From contig CANRJG010000016.1 in the NCBI GenBank assembly GCA_947630875.1, positions 1 to 47,467 on the forward strand: a DNA stretch of 47,467 nt, read 5' to 3'. A model generated the notes under the pieces. The model had not been told where the DNA came from. It saw only the letters and a program-made list of their open reading frames with translations, and made no database searches. The position numbers and the translations under genes are program-made. Shown piece after piece: positions 33,073 through 41,724 of the stretch. This DNA is from an uncultured Lachnospiraceae bacterium (GTDB taxonomy: Bacteria > Bacillota > Clostridia > Lachnospirales > Lachnospiraceae). Every line of letters starts with the position of its first letter. The first letter of the stretch is position 1.

Positions 33073-34677
33073 TTATGTATGATATTCCAGCGCGGCTTTG
33101 ATAAAGCCCACAAACAGCGGGTGGGGCTTGTTGGGCCGGCTTTTGAATTCCGGATGGAACTGGACGCCCACATAGAAGGGCAGAGAAGACAGCTCCACGG
33201 TTTCAATCAGCAGATCGTCGGGAGAAGAACCGCTTAAACACAGGCCGGCTTCCTGCAGCGCCATTCGGTAGTCGTTGTTAAATTCATAGCGGTGGCGGTG
33301 CCGCTCGTGGATCAGGGTTTCCCCGTAGCAGGCGGCCATAGTGGTGCCGGCCCTGATCACGCAGGGATAGCTGCCCAGCCGCAGCGTGCCGCCTTTGGCG
33401 ATGCCGGCATACTGTCCCGGCATGTAGTCGATGACTTTATGGGAACATTCCGCGTCAAACTCACCGGAATGTGCGTCGGTAATGCCTGCGGCGTGCCGTG
33501 CAAATTCGATGACGGCGGTCTGCATCCCTAAGCAGATGCCAAAGTAGGGGAGCTCGTGTTCTCTGGCGTACTGCGCCGCCAGAATCATGCCGTCAATGCC
33601 CCGCTTTCCGAAGCCGCCGGGAACGATAATGCCGTCCAGGCTGCCTAAGACTTCCTCACAGGTTTCAGGCAGAATGGTTTCGGAATCGATCCACCGGATC
33701 CGGACTTTGGTATTGAGGCTGTAGCCCGCGTGCCGCAGCGCTTCCGCCACGGAAAGGTAAGCGTCGTGCAGCTGCACATATTTTCCCACCAGGCCGATGG
33801 TCACGGTCTCGTCGCTGGATTTGATGCGCTCGATCATGGCCTCCCATTCGGCAAGATCCGGCGCGGCGGTATCCAGATGCAGCTCCCGGCAGACAATATT
33901 GGCAAGGCCCGCCTGTTCCAGCATCAGGGGCGCTTCGTAGAGAATCGGAAGCGTGAGATTTTCGATGACGCAGTCGGGCTTCACATTGCAGAAGCCGGAA
34001 ATTTTATGAAAAATGCTTTTGTCGGTAATGGGTTCATCCGTGCGCAGCACAATGATATCGGGGGAAATGCCGAAGCCCTGCAGTTCTTTGACGGAATGCT
34101 GGGTGGGTTTGGATTTGTGCTCGCCGGAGGCTTTGAGATAAGGCACCAGCGTCACATGGATATAAAGGGAGTTTTCCCGGCCGATTTCATGTCCCACCTG
34201 ACGGATGGCTTCCAGGAAAGACTGGCTTTCGATATCGCCGGTGGTACCGCCGATTTCCGTAATTACCACGTCCGCATTGGTCTTTTTGCCCACCGTATAA
34301 ATGAAACGCTTGATTTCATCGGTGATATGGGGAATGATCTGTACCGTGCTGCCCAGATATTCGCCCTTACGCTCCTTGGAAATGACGGAGGAGAAGACCT
34401 TGCCGGTGGTCAGGTTGGAAAACTGATTCAGATTTTCATCGATAAAGCGTTCGTAGTGTCCAAGATCCAGATCGGTTTCCGCGCCGTCCTCGGTCACATA
34501 CACTTCGCCGTGCTGATAGGGGCTCATCGTGCCCGGGTCCACGTTGATATAGGGATCCAGCTTCTGTGCCGCTACTTTCAGACCTCTTGCTTTCAGCAGA
34601 CGTCCCAGCGAAGCCGCGGTAATGCCCTTGCCGAGACCGGATACCACACCGCCTGTCACAAAAATATATTTTGTCAT
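33073..34677 (-). CDS. pyrG: CTP synthase
   Basis: A 534-residue enzyme with the synthase domain first ([20 protein letters not shown], a P-loop; [25 protein letters not shown]) and a glutamine amidotransferase domain second ([17 protein letters not shown] with the nucleophile Cys, and VQFHPEF with the catalytic His). It aminates UTP to CTP using glutamine nitrogen. It is the last gene of a tight minus-strand operon, 9 bp after the ANTAR regulator gene, so a major glutamine consumer is co-transcribed with glutamine and glutamate synthesis. Ends at a bidirectional terminator. Confidence 0.97.
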   Translation of the reverse strand: MTKYIFVTGGVVSGLGKGITAASLGRLLKARGLKVAAQKLDPYINVDPGTMSPYQHGEVYVTEDGAETDLDLGHYERFIDENLNQFSNLTTGKVFSSVISKERKGEYLGSTVQIIPHITDEIKRFIYTVGKKTNADVVITEIGGTTGDIESQSFLEAIRQVGHEIGRENSLYIHVTLVPYLKASGEHKSKPTQHSVKELQGFGISPDIIVLRTDEPITDKSIFHKISGFCNVKPDCVIENLTLPILYEAPLMLEQAGLANIVCRELHLDTAAPDLAEWEAMIERIKSSDETVTIGLVGKYVQLHDAYLSVAEALRHAGYSLNTKVRIRWIDSETILPETCEEVLGSLDGIIVPGGFGKRGIDGMILAAQYAREHELPYFGICLGMQTAVIEFARHAAGITDAHSGEFDAECSHKVIDYMPGQYAGIAKGGTLRLGSYPCVIRAGTTMAACYGETLIHERHRHRYEFNNDYRMALQEAGLCLSGSSPDDLLIETVELSSLPFYVGVQFHPEFKSRPNKPHPLFVGFIKAALEYHT

Positions 34678-34686
34678 AACTCCCCC

Positions 34687-35271
34687 TTACTTGTAGGTTT
34701 TGATAATATTGGAAGCAACGTCTCTTTTGGAAATGCGAAGATCCATTGCCTGTTTCTCGATGTAATGATGCGCTTCGGTTTCCGTCATTTTCAGGTATTC
34801 GATCAGGAGCCATTTGGCGTGGTTGATCAGACGGATTTCGTTCATACGTTCTTCCAGGCTTTCGCTTTTCTGTGCAAAGCCCCGAAGTCGCTCGCTGGTG
34901 GCCTGCATAAGGCCGAGGGTCTGTGCGATCATCTGCAGGGACGTGGGTTTGGACAGGGTCAGAATGCCGTAGTCCCGTACCTTGGCGAAAATATTGTCGT
35001 ACAGTTCGCTTTTAACAAAAAGCAGCACCTGCCGGGTACTGTCGTGAATCGTATGGATGGCAAAGCGGTAGCCGAAGTCGTCGGGCAGCGGCGTATTGAT
35101 CAGTACAAAGTCGTAATTGCTTTCCAGAAGTTTGCGTCTGGCGCTGCCGACGTTGGAAACGATGGTGACCGGCCAGTAGTCCGATTCGGGAATCAGGGAA
35201 GCAATCGCCGTATTGAATTTTTCAGAGGCCGATACCAGAAGAACACTGTAAACATGCTCTTTAAAAACCAT
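34687..35271 (-). CDS. ANTAR-domain RNA-binding antiterminator with pseudo-receiver domain
   Basis: A 194-residue protein. Residues 1-125 have a CheY-like pattern, but the phospho-acceptor strand reads FVLINTPLPDD with Asn59 where Asp is expected, and the acidic pocket after the first strand is VSAS rather than a DD pair. It is therefore probably not phosphorylated in the usual way. A coiled segment (SERLRGFAQKSESLEERMNE) leads to the ANTAR three-helix domain (about 138-194; INHAKWLLIEYLKMTETEAH, then EKQAMDLRISKRDVASNII). ANTAR proteins bind paired hexaloop hairpins in nascent mRNA and prevent termination. Such hairpins stand before both nitrogen transcription units in this window, so these are its likely targets. 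It lies between the glnA-like gene and pyrG. Confidence 0.85.
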   Translation of the reverse strand: MVFKEHVYSVLLVSASEKFNTAIASLIPESDYWPVTIVSNVGSARRKLLESNYDFVLINTPLPDDFGYRFAIHTIHDSTRQVLLFVKSELYDNIFAKVRDYGILTLSKPTSLQMIAQTLGLMQATSERLRGFAQKSESLEERMNEIRLINHAKWLLIEYLKMTETEAHHYIEKQAMDLRISKRDVASNIIKTYK

Positions 35272-35293
35272 ATTGCTTCCTCCCGTGGATCTC

Positions 35294-36505
35294 TTACCGG
35301 CTGCAGTAAGCTGTAATCAGCGGCTCCGGAAGATGCTCGGAGATAAATGTGCTGGTCCGCGCGGCTTTTGCCGCCTGATCCATATTGTAGGGCAGGCGCT
35401 TGTAGGCGGCCAGCTCTTTGGGATCCGCCTCATAGAGGTTGATATCCGCCGGCGCAGCCAGCGGCAGCTGGTTCTCAATACCGTAGATGGCGGAATAGAT
35501 GATCAGCGCATAGGCCAGATAAGGATTGGTCATGGAATCGGGAGAACGCAGTTCAACGCGCTTGTATTCGCCCTCCGCTGCCGGGATCCGGATCAGCTGG
35601 GAGCGGTTCTGGGACGACCAGGAAATATAGCCGGGGGCTTTGTTGCTGCCCAGCCGTTCATAGGACTGCTGGGTCGGATTGAGGAACAGCGTCATTTCGC
35701 TGATCTTGTCCAGAATCCCGGCAATCATGTAGGTCATATAATTCTCACTTCCGCCGTTGTGGGCGGAGACGTTGATGTGCATGCCGCAGCCGGGGCCGTC
35801 CTTCAGCGGTTTCGGAGAGAAATCGGCGTAAAGCCCGTAGCGGGCGGCAATGGTGCGTACCACCGCGCGGAAGGTAATGGCGTCGTCGGCGGCGGTCAGC
35901 GGATCGGAGTACCGGAAACTGATTTCATTCTGGCCCGGTCCGTGTTTGTGCTGGGAGCTTTCCGGGCGGATGCCCATCTGCTCCAGCGTCAGACAGATTT
36001 CCCGGCGGACATTTTCCCCCTTGTCTTCCGGGGCAATGTCCATGTATCCGGCGTTGTCGTAAGGCTCTTTCGTGGGATTGCCGTTGTCGTCGGTTTTGAA
36101 AAGGTAAAATTCCATTTCCGCGCCGAAGGAGAAGGAAAGGTTTCGCTCCTTCGCGGCGGCAATCGCCTGTTTTAAAATATGCCTGGTATCACAGACAAAG
36201 GGTTTTCCATTGGGATAGGTAATATCACAGAACATCCGGACGACTCTGCCGTGTTCGGGTCTCCAGGGGAGTACCGAAAGGGTGGAGGTATCCGGATGCA
36301 GAAAGAGATCGGAAAAAATCTCGCTGCCGAATCCCTCAATGGCCGAGGCGTTGAAATTGATGCCGCATTCAAAAATCCGGTTCAGTTCGCCGGGCATGAT
36401 GGAAATGTTTTTCTGGTTCCCATAGATATCGCAGAAGGCCAGCCGGATGAACTTCACGTCTTCTTCTCTGATATACTGCATGATTTCTTCCGATGAATAT
36501 TTCAT
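35294..36505 (-). CDS. glnA: Short GlnA-like glutamine synthetase (type I family) with altered flap
   Basis: A 403-residue protein, shorter than the usual 440 or so. Family motifs are clear: FGAEMEFYLF, HKHGPGQNEISFRYSDPLTA, KPLKDGPGCGMHINVS, QNRSQLIRIP and RVELRSPDSMTNPYLA. Two features are odd. The active-site flap, normally PG(F/Y)EAP, reads GSNKAPG: the catalytic Glu is Lys289 and the loop is one residue short. The C-terminus stops at LITAYCSR and lacks the last 30-40 residues of type I enzymes. It could be a modified synthetase, a gamma-glutamyl ligase for another amine, or a regulatory sensor of glutamine. GlnN, encoded nearby, is the better candidate for bulk synthesis. It sits between the GltB3-type gene and the ANTAR gene. 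Confidence 0.8.
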   Translation of the reverse strand: MKYSSEEIMQYIREEDVKFIRLAFCDIYGNQKNISIMPGELNRIFECGINFNASAIEGFGSEIFSDLFLHPDTSTLSVLPWRPEHGRVVRMFCDITYPNGKPFVCDTRHILKQAIAAAKERNLSFSFGAEMEFYLFKTDDNGNPTKEPYDNAGYMDIAPEDKGENVRREICLTLEQMGIRPESSQHKHGPGQNEISFRYSDPLTAADDAITFRAVVRTIAARYGLYADFSPKPLKDGPGCGMHINVSAHNGGSENYMTYMIAGILDKISEMTLFLNPTQQSYERLGSNKAPGYISWSSQNRSQLIRIPAAEGEYKRVELRSPDSMTNPYLAYALIIYSAIYGIENQLPLAAPADINLYEADPKELAAYKRLPYNMDQAAKAARTSTFISEHLPEPLITAYCSR

Positions 36506-36523
36506 GATGATTTCCTGCTTTCT

Positions 36524-37243
36524 TTAATTGGCGACGTACATCTGCCGGTACGGATTTTTGGTGTCAGGTGTGATCACTGTAAAGTCGCTGTCTAAGATTT
36601 CTGCCGGGTCATATCCGAAACTGGTACAGAAGGTGCGGATATAAGGCATAATTTCTTCCATATCGGAGGCTTTTGCCACATGGGCGTTGACCTGGGCAGG
36701 GAAGATGACATTTTCGCATCTGCCCCGCAGGAACATCTTGCCGCCATGCATGCCGGTGCCGGGGAAATTCCCCACGATCCGGGCACTGCCCCGGTGCAGT
36801 CCCATGACAATGATAATGCCGCCTGCCTGATATTCGCCTAAGAAGCTGCCGGCAGTACCGCCGATGATCATGACAGGGAGTTTTTCCTTGTAGGCTTTCA
36901 TATGGATGCCCGCCCGATAGCCCGCATTGCCCTGAACGCAGATCAGGCCGCCGCGCATGGCGTAACCCGCGGCGTCGCCGATATTGCCGTGAATAATGAT
37001 TTCACCGGCGTTCATGGTATCGCCTACCGCATCCTGGGCGTTGCCGTTTACTTCGATGGTGGCGCCGTTGAGATAGGCCCCCAGCGCATTGCCGGGAATA
37101 CCGGAAATGCGGATATGTTTATCGCTCATGCCGGCCGCGATAAAGCGCTGTCCCAGACAGTCGGTGAGCTCGCAGTGGTTTCCGGCGCCGCGAAGCGCTT
37201 CATTCAAAGCCTTATGGTCTAAATCTCTTGCACTGATTTTCAT
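36524..37243 (-). CDS. Glutamate synthase alpha-subunit C-terminal domain protein (GltB3/GXGXG type)
   Basis: I chose the ATG at 37243 (239 aa), preceded by GGAGGT and 1 bp from the stop of the upstream oxidoreductase gene; the longer frame to 37288 has no support. The protein is a right-handed beta-helix with repeating G-x-x-G-x-x-x-G turns (GNALGAYLNGATIEVNGNAQ, GNIGDAAGYAMRGG, GGTAGSFLGEYQAGG, GMHGGKMFLRG). This is the GXGXG domain that forms the C-terminus of the large glutamate synthase subunit and is also found in formylmethanofuran dehydrogenase C. Here it is a separate protein, as in archaeal-type split glutamate synthases. Confidence 0.85.
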   Translation of the reverse strand: MKISARDLDHKALNEALRGAGNHCELTDCLGQRFIAAGMSDKHIRISGIPGNALGAYLNGATIEVNGNAQDAVGDTMNAGEIIIHGNIGDAAGYAMRGGLICVQGNAGYRAGIHMKAYKEKLPVMIIGGTAGSFLGEYQAGGIIIVMGLHRGSARIVGNFPGTGMHGGKMFLRGRCENVIFPAQVNAHVAKASDMEEIMPYIRTFCTSFGYDPAEILDSDFTVITPDTKNPYRQMYVAN

Positions 37244-37244
37244 A

Positions 37245-38498
37245 TTATACCACACCTCCGAGTTTTTCAACACGATATTTTTTCCCAAAGGGCAGAAGCG
37301 AAGGATTTTGTTTGATCATTTCATAATCGATTTCCGACAGGGGGGTTTTGTTCCGGATCAGAGAGGTATAGATGCCCGCCCGTTCGGTGCAGCCCACCAG
37401 AATAAATCCGGTGAGGTACCCGTCTTTGGAAAACAGCCGTTTAATGGTGCCCTCGCCCCGCTCCTCATAGAGTTCGCCTCCTTCTTCGGGGGTGAAATAG
37501 CTGCCCGCGGTCATAATGTGCAGGCCGAAGAAGCCGATGGAGTTCATGGGAATGGCCTGATCGAAGACCTCGCTGCCGCCGGCCATGTTGACGCCTGCGC
37601 AGTGGCCCTGCATGTAGGCGTTGGGCAGGATGGCCAGAATCCGGCTCTGTCCGCAGGAAATGTCGTGGCTTTCCGTGCAGTCCCCGGCGGCGTAGACCTG
37701 ATCCAGAGAGGTATGCATCTTCGTATCGGTGAGAATGCCCCGGCCCACGTTGCCGCCGGCCTCTTTCACCAGTCCGGTTTCCGCCCGGACGCCCACCGCC
37801 AGTACGAGAATATCAAAATCTACGGTTTCACCGCTCTGCATCTGCGCTTTGGAGCCTTCAAACTGTGCCACGCTGTCTCCCAGCAGAAAACGAATGCCCC
37901 TGCTCTCCAGATGCCGCTGCATGATGGAGGCGCATTCATCGTCCAGAATACTGGAAAGGATCCGGGGCGCCAGATCACAGACCGTGATGTCTTTCACCCG
38001 GTGCAGGATGCCTTCCGCGCATTTTAAGCCGATGAGGCCCGCGCCCACGATCAGGACCCGCGCGTCTTTGTTTAAAGCCTCTTCCAGCGCCAGGGTATCG
38101 TCCAGGGTCATAAAGGAATATTTCCGGGGGACGCTGTCCAGTCCCTGAAAAGGCGGGACGAAGGGAATGGAACCGCTGGCGACGCAGAGGGCGTCATAAG
38201 CGATTTCTTCCCCGGTTTTCAGACGGACCTTTTGGCTTGCGGCGTCGATCCGGGCGGCTTCCTGTCCGTAAAGCACGGTACAGTTGTTTTTTTCATAGAA
38301 ATCATGGCCGCGGTAGCCGATATTTTCCAGCCGGGTCTTGCCTTCCAGATAATAGGAAATCAGCGGACGGCAGTAAACCGGATGGGCTTCTCTGGAAATC
38401 ACGGTAATATGCGCGTCGCTCTCCACACTGCGGATGCCTTCGATGCATCCGGCGGCGGCGACGCCGTTTCCGATGATACAATACTGTTTCATATCCAT
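37245..38498 (-). CDS. FAD/NAD(P)-dependent pyridine nucleotide-disulfide-type oxidoreductase
   Basis: A 417-residue flavoprotein with an N-terminal FAD fold (CIIGNGVAAAGCIEGI), a central NAD(P)-binding fold (RVLIVGAGLIGLKCAEG) and the second FAD motif (DQVYAAGDCTE). It resembles the NirB N-terminal domain and rubredoxin reductases and lacks a disulfide CxxxxC pair. Since it lies between the polyferredoxin gene and the GltB3-type gene, it likely takes the place of the GltD small subunit, passing electrons from NAD(P)H through the ferredoxin to the synthase (inference). Its start codon adjoins the stop of the ferredoxin gene with no gap. Confidence 0.85.
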   Translation of the reverse strand: MDMKQYCIIGNGVAAAGCIEGIRSVESDAHITVISREAHPVYCRPLISYYLEGKTRLENIGYRGHDFYEKNNCTVLYGQEAARIDAASQKVRLKTGEEIAYDALCVASGSIPFVPPFQGLDSVPRKYSFMTLDDTLALEEALNKDARVLIVGAGLIGLKCAEGILHRVKDITVCDLAPRILSSILDDECASIMQRHLESRGIRFLLGDSVAQFEGSKAQMQSGETVDFDILVLAVGVRAETGLVKEAGGNVGRGILTDTKMHTSLDQVYAAGDCTESHDISCGQSRILAILPNAYMQGHCAGVNMAGGSEVFDQAIPMNSIGFFGLHIMTAGSYFTPEEGGELYEERGEGTIKRLFSKDGYLTGFILVGCTERAGIYTSLIRNKTPLSEIDYEMIKQNPSLLPFGKKYRVEKLGGVV

Positions 38499-38933
38499 TT
38501 ACCTTTCCTCAAATATAATAGCCCGGTTGGGGCAGCCTGCGACACAGGCCGGGGACCCGGCAGCGTTTTTGACGCAAAGTTCGCATTTCTGGATCACGCC
38601 GTTTTCATCTTCCGAAATCGCGCCGTAAGGGCAGACCAGAATACAGGTGCGGCAGCCGACGCATTTATCGTGATCGATGCAGACGGTGCCGGTTTCGTCC
38701 CTGGAGAGGGCGCCGGAGATACAGCTTCTGATACAGATGGGGTCCGAACAGTGACGGCAGGATACCGCGAAGGTAATTGCGTCTCCGTCTTCTTCCACCC
38801 GGATCCGGGGCCGTATTTTCACGTTTTTCAGGGCCTTGGCCATGTTGGTTTCGCCTGAGTTGGCAAAGGCACAGTTGTATTCGCACAGATGACAGCCCAG
38901 ACACCATTTTTCATTTACAAATACTCGTTTCAT
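38499..38933 (-). CDS. Polyferredoxin, four [4Fe-4S] clusters (HycB/DmsB-like)
   Basis: A 144-residue protein with four Cys groups: CLGCHLCEYNC, CRHCSDPICIRSC, CVGCRTCILVCPYG and CELC with a later CVAGCPN. This is the pattern of DMSO-reductase-B-like electron transfer subunits. It overlaps the upstream FMN synthase gene by four bases and abuts the oxidoreductase gene, so all three are probably made in fixed ratio. The likely role is to carry electrons from the flavoprotein to the glutamate synthase core. Confidence 0.9.
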   Translation of the reverse strand: MKRVFVNEKWCLGCHLCEYNCAFANSGETNMAKALKNVKIRPRIRVEEDGDAITFAVSCRHCSDPICIRSCISGALSRDETGTVCIDHDKCVGCRTCILVCPYGAISEDENGVIQKCELCVKNAAGSPACVAGCPNRAIIFEER

Positions 38934-40435
38934 TCTCCTGCGTGTGAGATGCCTAAGATCTCAAGCTCCTTTTCATTTAATCCTACGCCCCGGAGCATTA
39001 AACGGTTGCCCCGCAGCGCTTCTATTGAATTGATGCCCATGCCGCCCATGAGTTCCTTGATTTCATGGCGCCATGCGTTCATCAGATTGATCAGCCGTTC
39101 GCTGCCGATATCGGGATTGAGCCGTTTGACCAGCTCCGGTTTCTGGGTGGCGATGCCCCAGTTGCACAGGCCCGTGTGACAGGTCCGGCACAGATGGCAG
39201 CCCAGGGCCAGCAGTGCCGCGGTGGCAATGTAGCAGGCGTCCGCTCCCAGGGCGATGGCTTTGACCACATCCGAAGAACTGCGGATGCTGCCGCCCACCA
39301 CCAGAGAAACGTCGTTGCGGATGCCTTCGTCCCGCAGCCGTTTGTCCACGCTGGCCAGCGCCAGTTCAATGGGAATGCCCACATTGTCCCGGATACGGGT
39401 GGGGGCTGCGCCGGTACCGCCCCGATAACCGTCGATGGCGATGATGTCGGCGCCGCTGCGGGCGATGCCGCTGGCGATGGCCGCGATATTGTGTACCGCC
39501 GCCACTTTGACGATGACCGGTTTTTTATATTCCGTGGCTTCTTTTAAAGAGAAGACCAGCTGTCGTAAATCTTCGATGGAGTAAATGTCATGATGCGGCG
39601 CAGGGGAAATGGCGTCCGAGCCTTCCGGGATCATACGGGTTCTGGAAATATCGCCTACGATCTTGGTACCCGGCAGATGTCCGCCGATACCGGGCTTCGC
39701 GCCCTGGCCGATCTTGATTTCCACCGCGGCGCCGGCTTCCAGATAGTCCTTGAAGACGCCGAATCGTCCGGAGGCCACCTGTACGACGGTATTGGGCCCG
39801 TAGCAGTAGAAATCTTCATGCAGGCCGCCTTCGCCTGTATTGTAGCAGATGCCTAAAGCCGTGGCCGCCCGGGCTAGGCTTTCGTGGGCATTGTAGCTGA
39901 TGGAGCCGTAGCTCATGGCGGAAAACATCACCGGCATGGAAAGCTCCAGCTGGGGCGGCAGCTTGGTAATTAATTTGCCGTTTTCATCGTGTTTGATGTC
40001 GCTTCCCTTTTTCCCTAAGAATACCTTGGTTTCCATCGGCTCCCGCAAAGGATCGATGGAGGGATTGGTGACCTGGGAGGCGTTGATCAGGATTTTATCC
40101 CAGTACACCGGAAAGGGTTTGGGATTGCCCATGGAGGAAAGCAGTACGCCGCCGCTGCCGGCCTGCTTGTAAACTTCGTTGATGTTGTCGTTGCTCCAGT
40201 TGGCGTTTTCCCGCAGGAGGCAGTCGCTTTTGACGACTTTCAGCGCCCGGGTAGGACACAGGGATACGCAGCGCTTGCAGTTGACGCATTTGGATTCGTC
40301 GCTGATCATCAGATCCAGATCCTTGTCATACTGATGTACCTGATTGGAGCACTGCCGTTCGCAGACCCGGCAGCGGATGCAGCGGGCGTCGTTGCGAACG
40401 ACTTCAAATTCCGGATATATGTAATTGATTCCCAT
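38930..40435 (-). CDS. Glutamate synthase FMN domain protein (archaeal type) with N-terminal ferredoxin
   Basis: A 501-residue protein. Residues about 15-75 hold two [4Fe-4S] motifs (CIRCRVCERQC and CVNCKRCVSLCP). The rest is the FMN-binding TIM barrel of glutamate synthase: MSYGSISYNAHESLARAA, KIGQGAKPGIGG, PAPHHDIYSIEDL, GGTGAAPTRIRDNVG, and the iron-sulfur loop CHLCRTCHTGLCNWGIATQ. It should combine ammonia with 2-oxoglutarate to give glutamate. The amidotransferase part of the usual GltB is encoded separately just upstream, and the GXGXG part further downstream. Overlaps the polyferredoxin gene by four bases. Confidence 0.92.
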   Translation of the reverse strand: MGINYIYPEFEVVRNDARCIRCRVCERQCSNQVHQYDKDLDLMISDESKCVNCKRCVSLCPTRALKVVKSDCLLRENANWSNDNINEVYKQAGSGGVLLSSMGNPKPFPVYWDKILINASQVTNPSIDPLREPMETKVFLGKKGSDIKHDENGKLITKLPPQLELSMPVMFSAMSYGSISYNAHESLARAATALGICYNTGEGGLHEDFYCYGPNTVVQVASGRFGVFKDYLEAGAAVEIKIGQGAKPGIGGHLPGTKIVGDISRTRMIPEGSDAISPAPHHDIYSIEDLRQLVFSLKEATEYKKPVIVKVAAVHNIAAIASGIARSGADIIAIDGYRGGTGAAPTRIRDNVGIPIELALASVDKRLRDEGIRNDVSLVVGGSIRSSSDVVKAIALGADACYIATAALLALGCHLCRTCHTGLCNWGIATQKPELVKRLNPDIGSERLINLMNAWRHEIKELMGGMGINSIEALRGNRLMLRGVGLNEKELEILGISHAGE

Positions 40436-41530
40436 TTAATATGCACCATCCTTCACTTTGACAATCACAGGTTCTCCGCCTGCCGGCGCGTAAACATGCG
40501 CCGCATCGGGCTCCATGGCCCGGATCGCCGCTTCCTCACTGGCGATCAGCACTTTGTCGTCTTTTTCGGCGACTACCATGGAACGCAGCTTCAAACGGTC
40601 GTTTAAGGCCATCAGTCCGCCTTCAAAGCCCACGATGATGGAAAACGGTCCCGTGATCAGCAGATTGGAATAAATCGTCCGCAGATAGGTGAGTTTTTCC
40701 CGTTCCTCCGGCGGCCGGCGCTCAATGGTGCTCCAGAAGGGCGCCGCAATGGTGGAAGCGGTCTCTTCCAGGGTCAGTTTCTGCCGGCGCAGCAGGAAGT
40801 CGGTGATATAGGCAATGACTTCCGTATCTGTCTGCAGCGTACATTTATAACCGAACATTTCAATGAAACGGCGGTTGGCGTCGTAAGAGGAAATCTCCCC
40901 GTTGTGTACGATGGAATAATTCAATAAGGAAAAAGGATGGGCGCCGCCCCACCAGCCGGGGGTGTTGGTCGGGTACCGTCCGTGGGCGGTCCAGCTGTAG
41001 GCTTCGTACTCGTCCAGTTTGTAGTAGACCCCTACGTCCTCCGGGAAACCCACGGCCTTGAATACGCCCATGTTTTTGCCGCTGGAGAAGACGTAGCTGC
41101 CCTCCAGATGGGTGTTGATTTCCATGACCGCCCGGGCCACAAAATCGTCCTCGTCCAGCTGCCATGTCATCAGCATGGAGGGCAGGGGCTGTGCGAAATA
41201 CCGGTAAATCAGCGGTTCATTGGTAATAGCCGGCATTTTCCGGACCGGAATGATTTCCGCCTGCACAATCACAAAATTGGTGCGGAGGTAACTTTCACAT
41301 TCGGTACGGCACAAATCATCATTATAGAAGATATGCAGCGCATAATAATCTTTGTATCTGGGATAGATCCCGTAACCGGCGAAACCGCCGCCCAGTCCGT
41401 TGGACCGGTCGTGCATGGGTTTTAAGCTCTCTATGATCTTTTCCCCGGTCATGCGCCGTCCGTCTCTGGAAATGACGGCGGAGATGGCGCAGCCTGAAGG
41501 GATACGGATCTGACCTTCTAATTGTCTCAT
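40436..41530 (-). CDS. Class II glutamine amidotransferase, GltB N-terminal type
   Basis: I chose the ATG at 41530 (364 aa), preceded by AAAGGA; an upstream frame to 41581 overlaps the terminator hairpin and is unlikely. The sequence begins with 13 residues before SGCAISAVIS, which aligns with the Cys-initial strand of Ntn amidotransferases. Cys14 would thus be the nucleophile after removal of a short propeptide, as glutamate synthases do. Further motifs: NGLGGGFAGYG, AHGRYPTNTPGWWGGAHPF, LLNYSIVHNGEIS and LQTDTEVIAY. It releases ammonia from glutamine for the FMN synthase domain protein encoded next. First gene of the eight-gene minus-strand operon, behind an attenuator leader. Confidence 0.85.
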   Translation of the reverse strand: MRQLEGQIRIPSGCAISAVISRDGRRMTGEKIIESLKPMHDRSNGLGGGFAGYGIYPRYKDYYALHIFYNDDLCRTECESYLRTNFVIVQAEIIPVRKMPAITNEPLIYRYFAQPLPSMLMTWQLDEDDFVARAVMEINTHLEGSYVFSSGKNMGVFKAVGFPEDVGVYYKLDEYEAYSWTAHGRYPTNTPGWWGGAHPFSLLNYSIVHNGEISSYDANRRFIEMFGYKCTLQTDTEVIAYITDFLLRRQKLTLEETASTIAAPFWSTIERRPPEEREKLTYLRTIYSNLLITGPFSIIVGFEGGLMALNDRLKLRSMVVAEKDDKVLIASEEAAIRAMEPDAAHVYAPAGGEPVIVKVKDGAY

Positions 41531-41563
41531 TGTCCTGATTCCTTTTTTGTAATGTTTTGAAAT

Positions 41564-41621
41564 AAAAAAGAAGACGCCCATCAGAGGGGAGAAGTCCCCT
41601 TCGATGAACGCCTTTGTTCAT
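41564..41621 (-). promoter_or_regulatory. ANTAR-type antiterminator/terminator leader of the glutamate synthase operon
   Basis: Reading the minus strand: hairpin ATGAAC-AAAGGC-GTTCAT (41621 to 41604) has a six-base loop with A at position 1 and G at position 4, the ANTAR recognition pattern. Its 3' half overlaps the 5' arm of a long terminator: GGCGTTCATC (41612-41603) pairs, with wobbles, to GATGGGCGTC (41582-41573), with an inner AGGGGA-CTTC-TCCCCT stem, then TTCTTTTTT. The two structures exclude each other. A second hexaloop is less clear (GGGG-ACTTCT-CCCC has A1 but not G4). Confidence 0.65.
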
Positions 41622-41628
41622 TTCGATC

Positions 41629-41658
41629 AGTTTAGCATAGGAGATTTGGTATTGTCAA
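41629..41658 (-). promoter_or_regulatory. Probable promoter of the glutamate synthase operon
   Basis: On the minus strand: TTGACA (41658-41653), 18-bp spacer ending in an extended TGC, then TAAACT (41634-41629). Transcription should begin near 41622, directly at the hexaloop hairpin. Confidence 0.65.
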
Positions 41659-41724
41659 CGGTTTTTTTGTCATTATTGCATGTATTTATTGCCAATGGAA
41701 TGGAAAAAAATTAAAAAAAACATC

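Noticed and set aside
33730-35316. A 528-codon open frame on the plus strand opposite pyrG and the ANTAR gene
   Set aside because: Antisense to well-supported genes, crosses two of them, and has no recognisable domain.
41585-41600. Second hexaloop (GGGG-ACTTCT-CCCC) in the minus-strand leader
   Set aside because: Position 4 is not G, and the stem closes more naturally with a four-base loop as part of the terminator; not counted as an ANTAR site.
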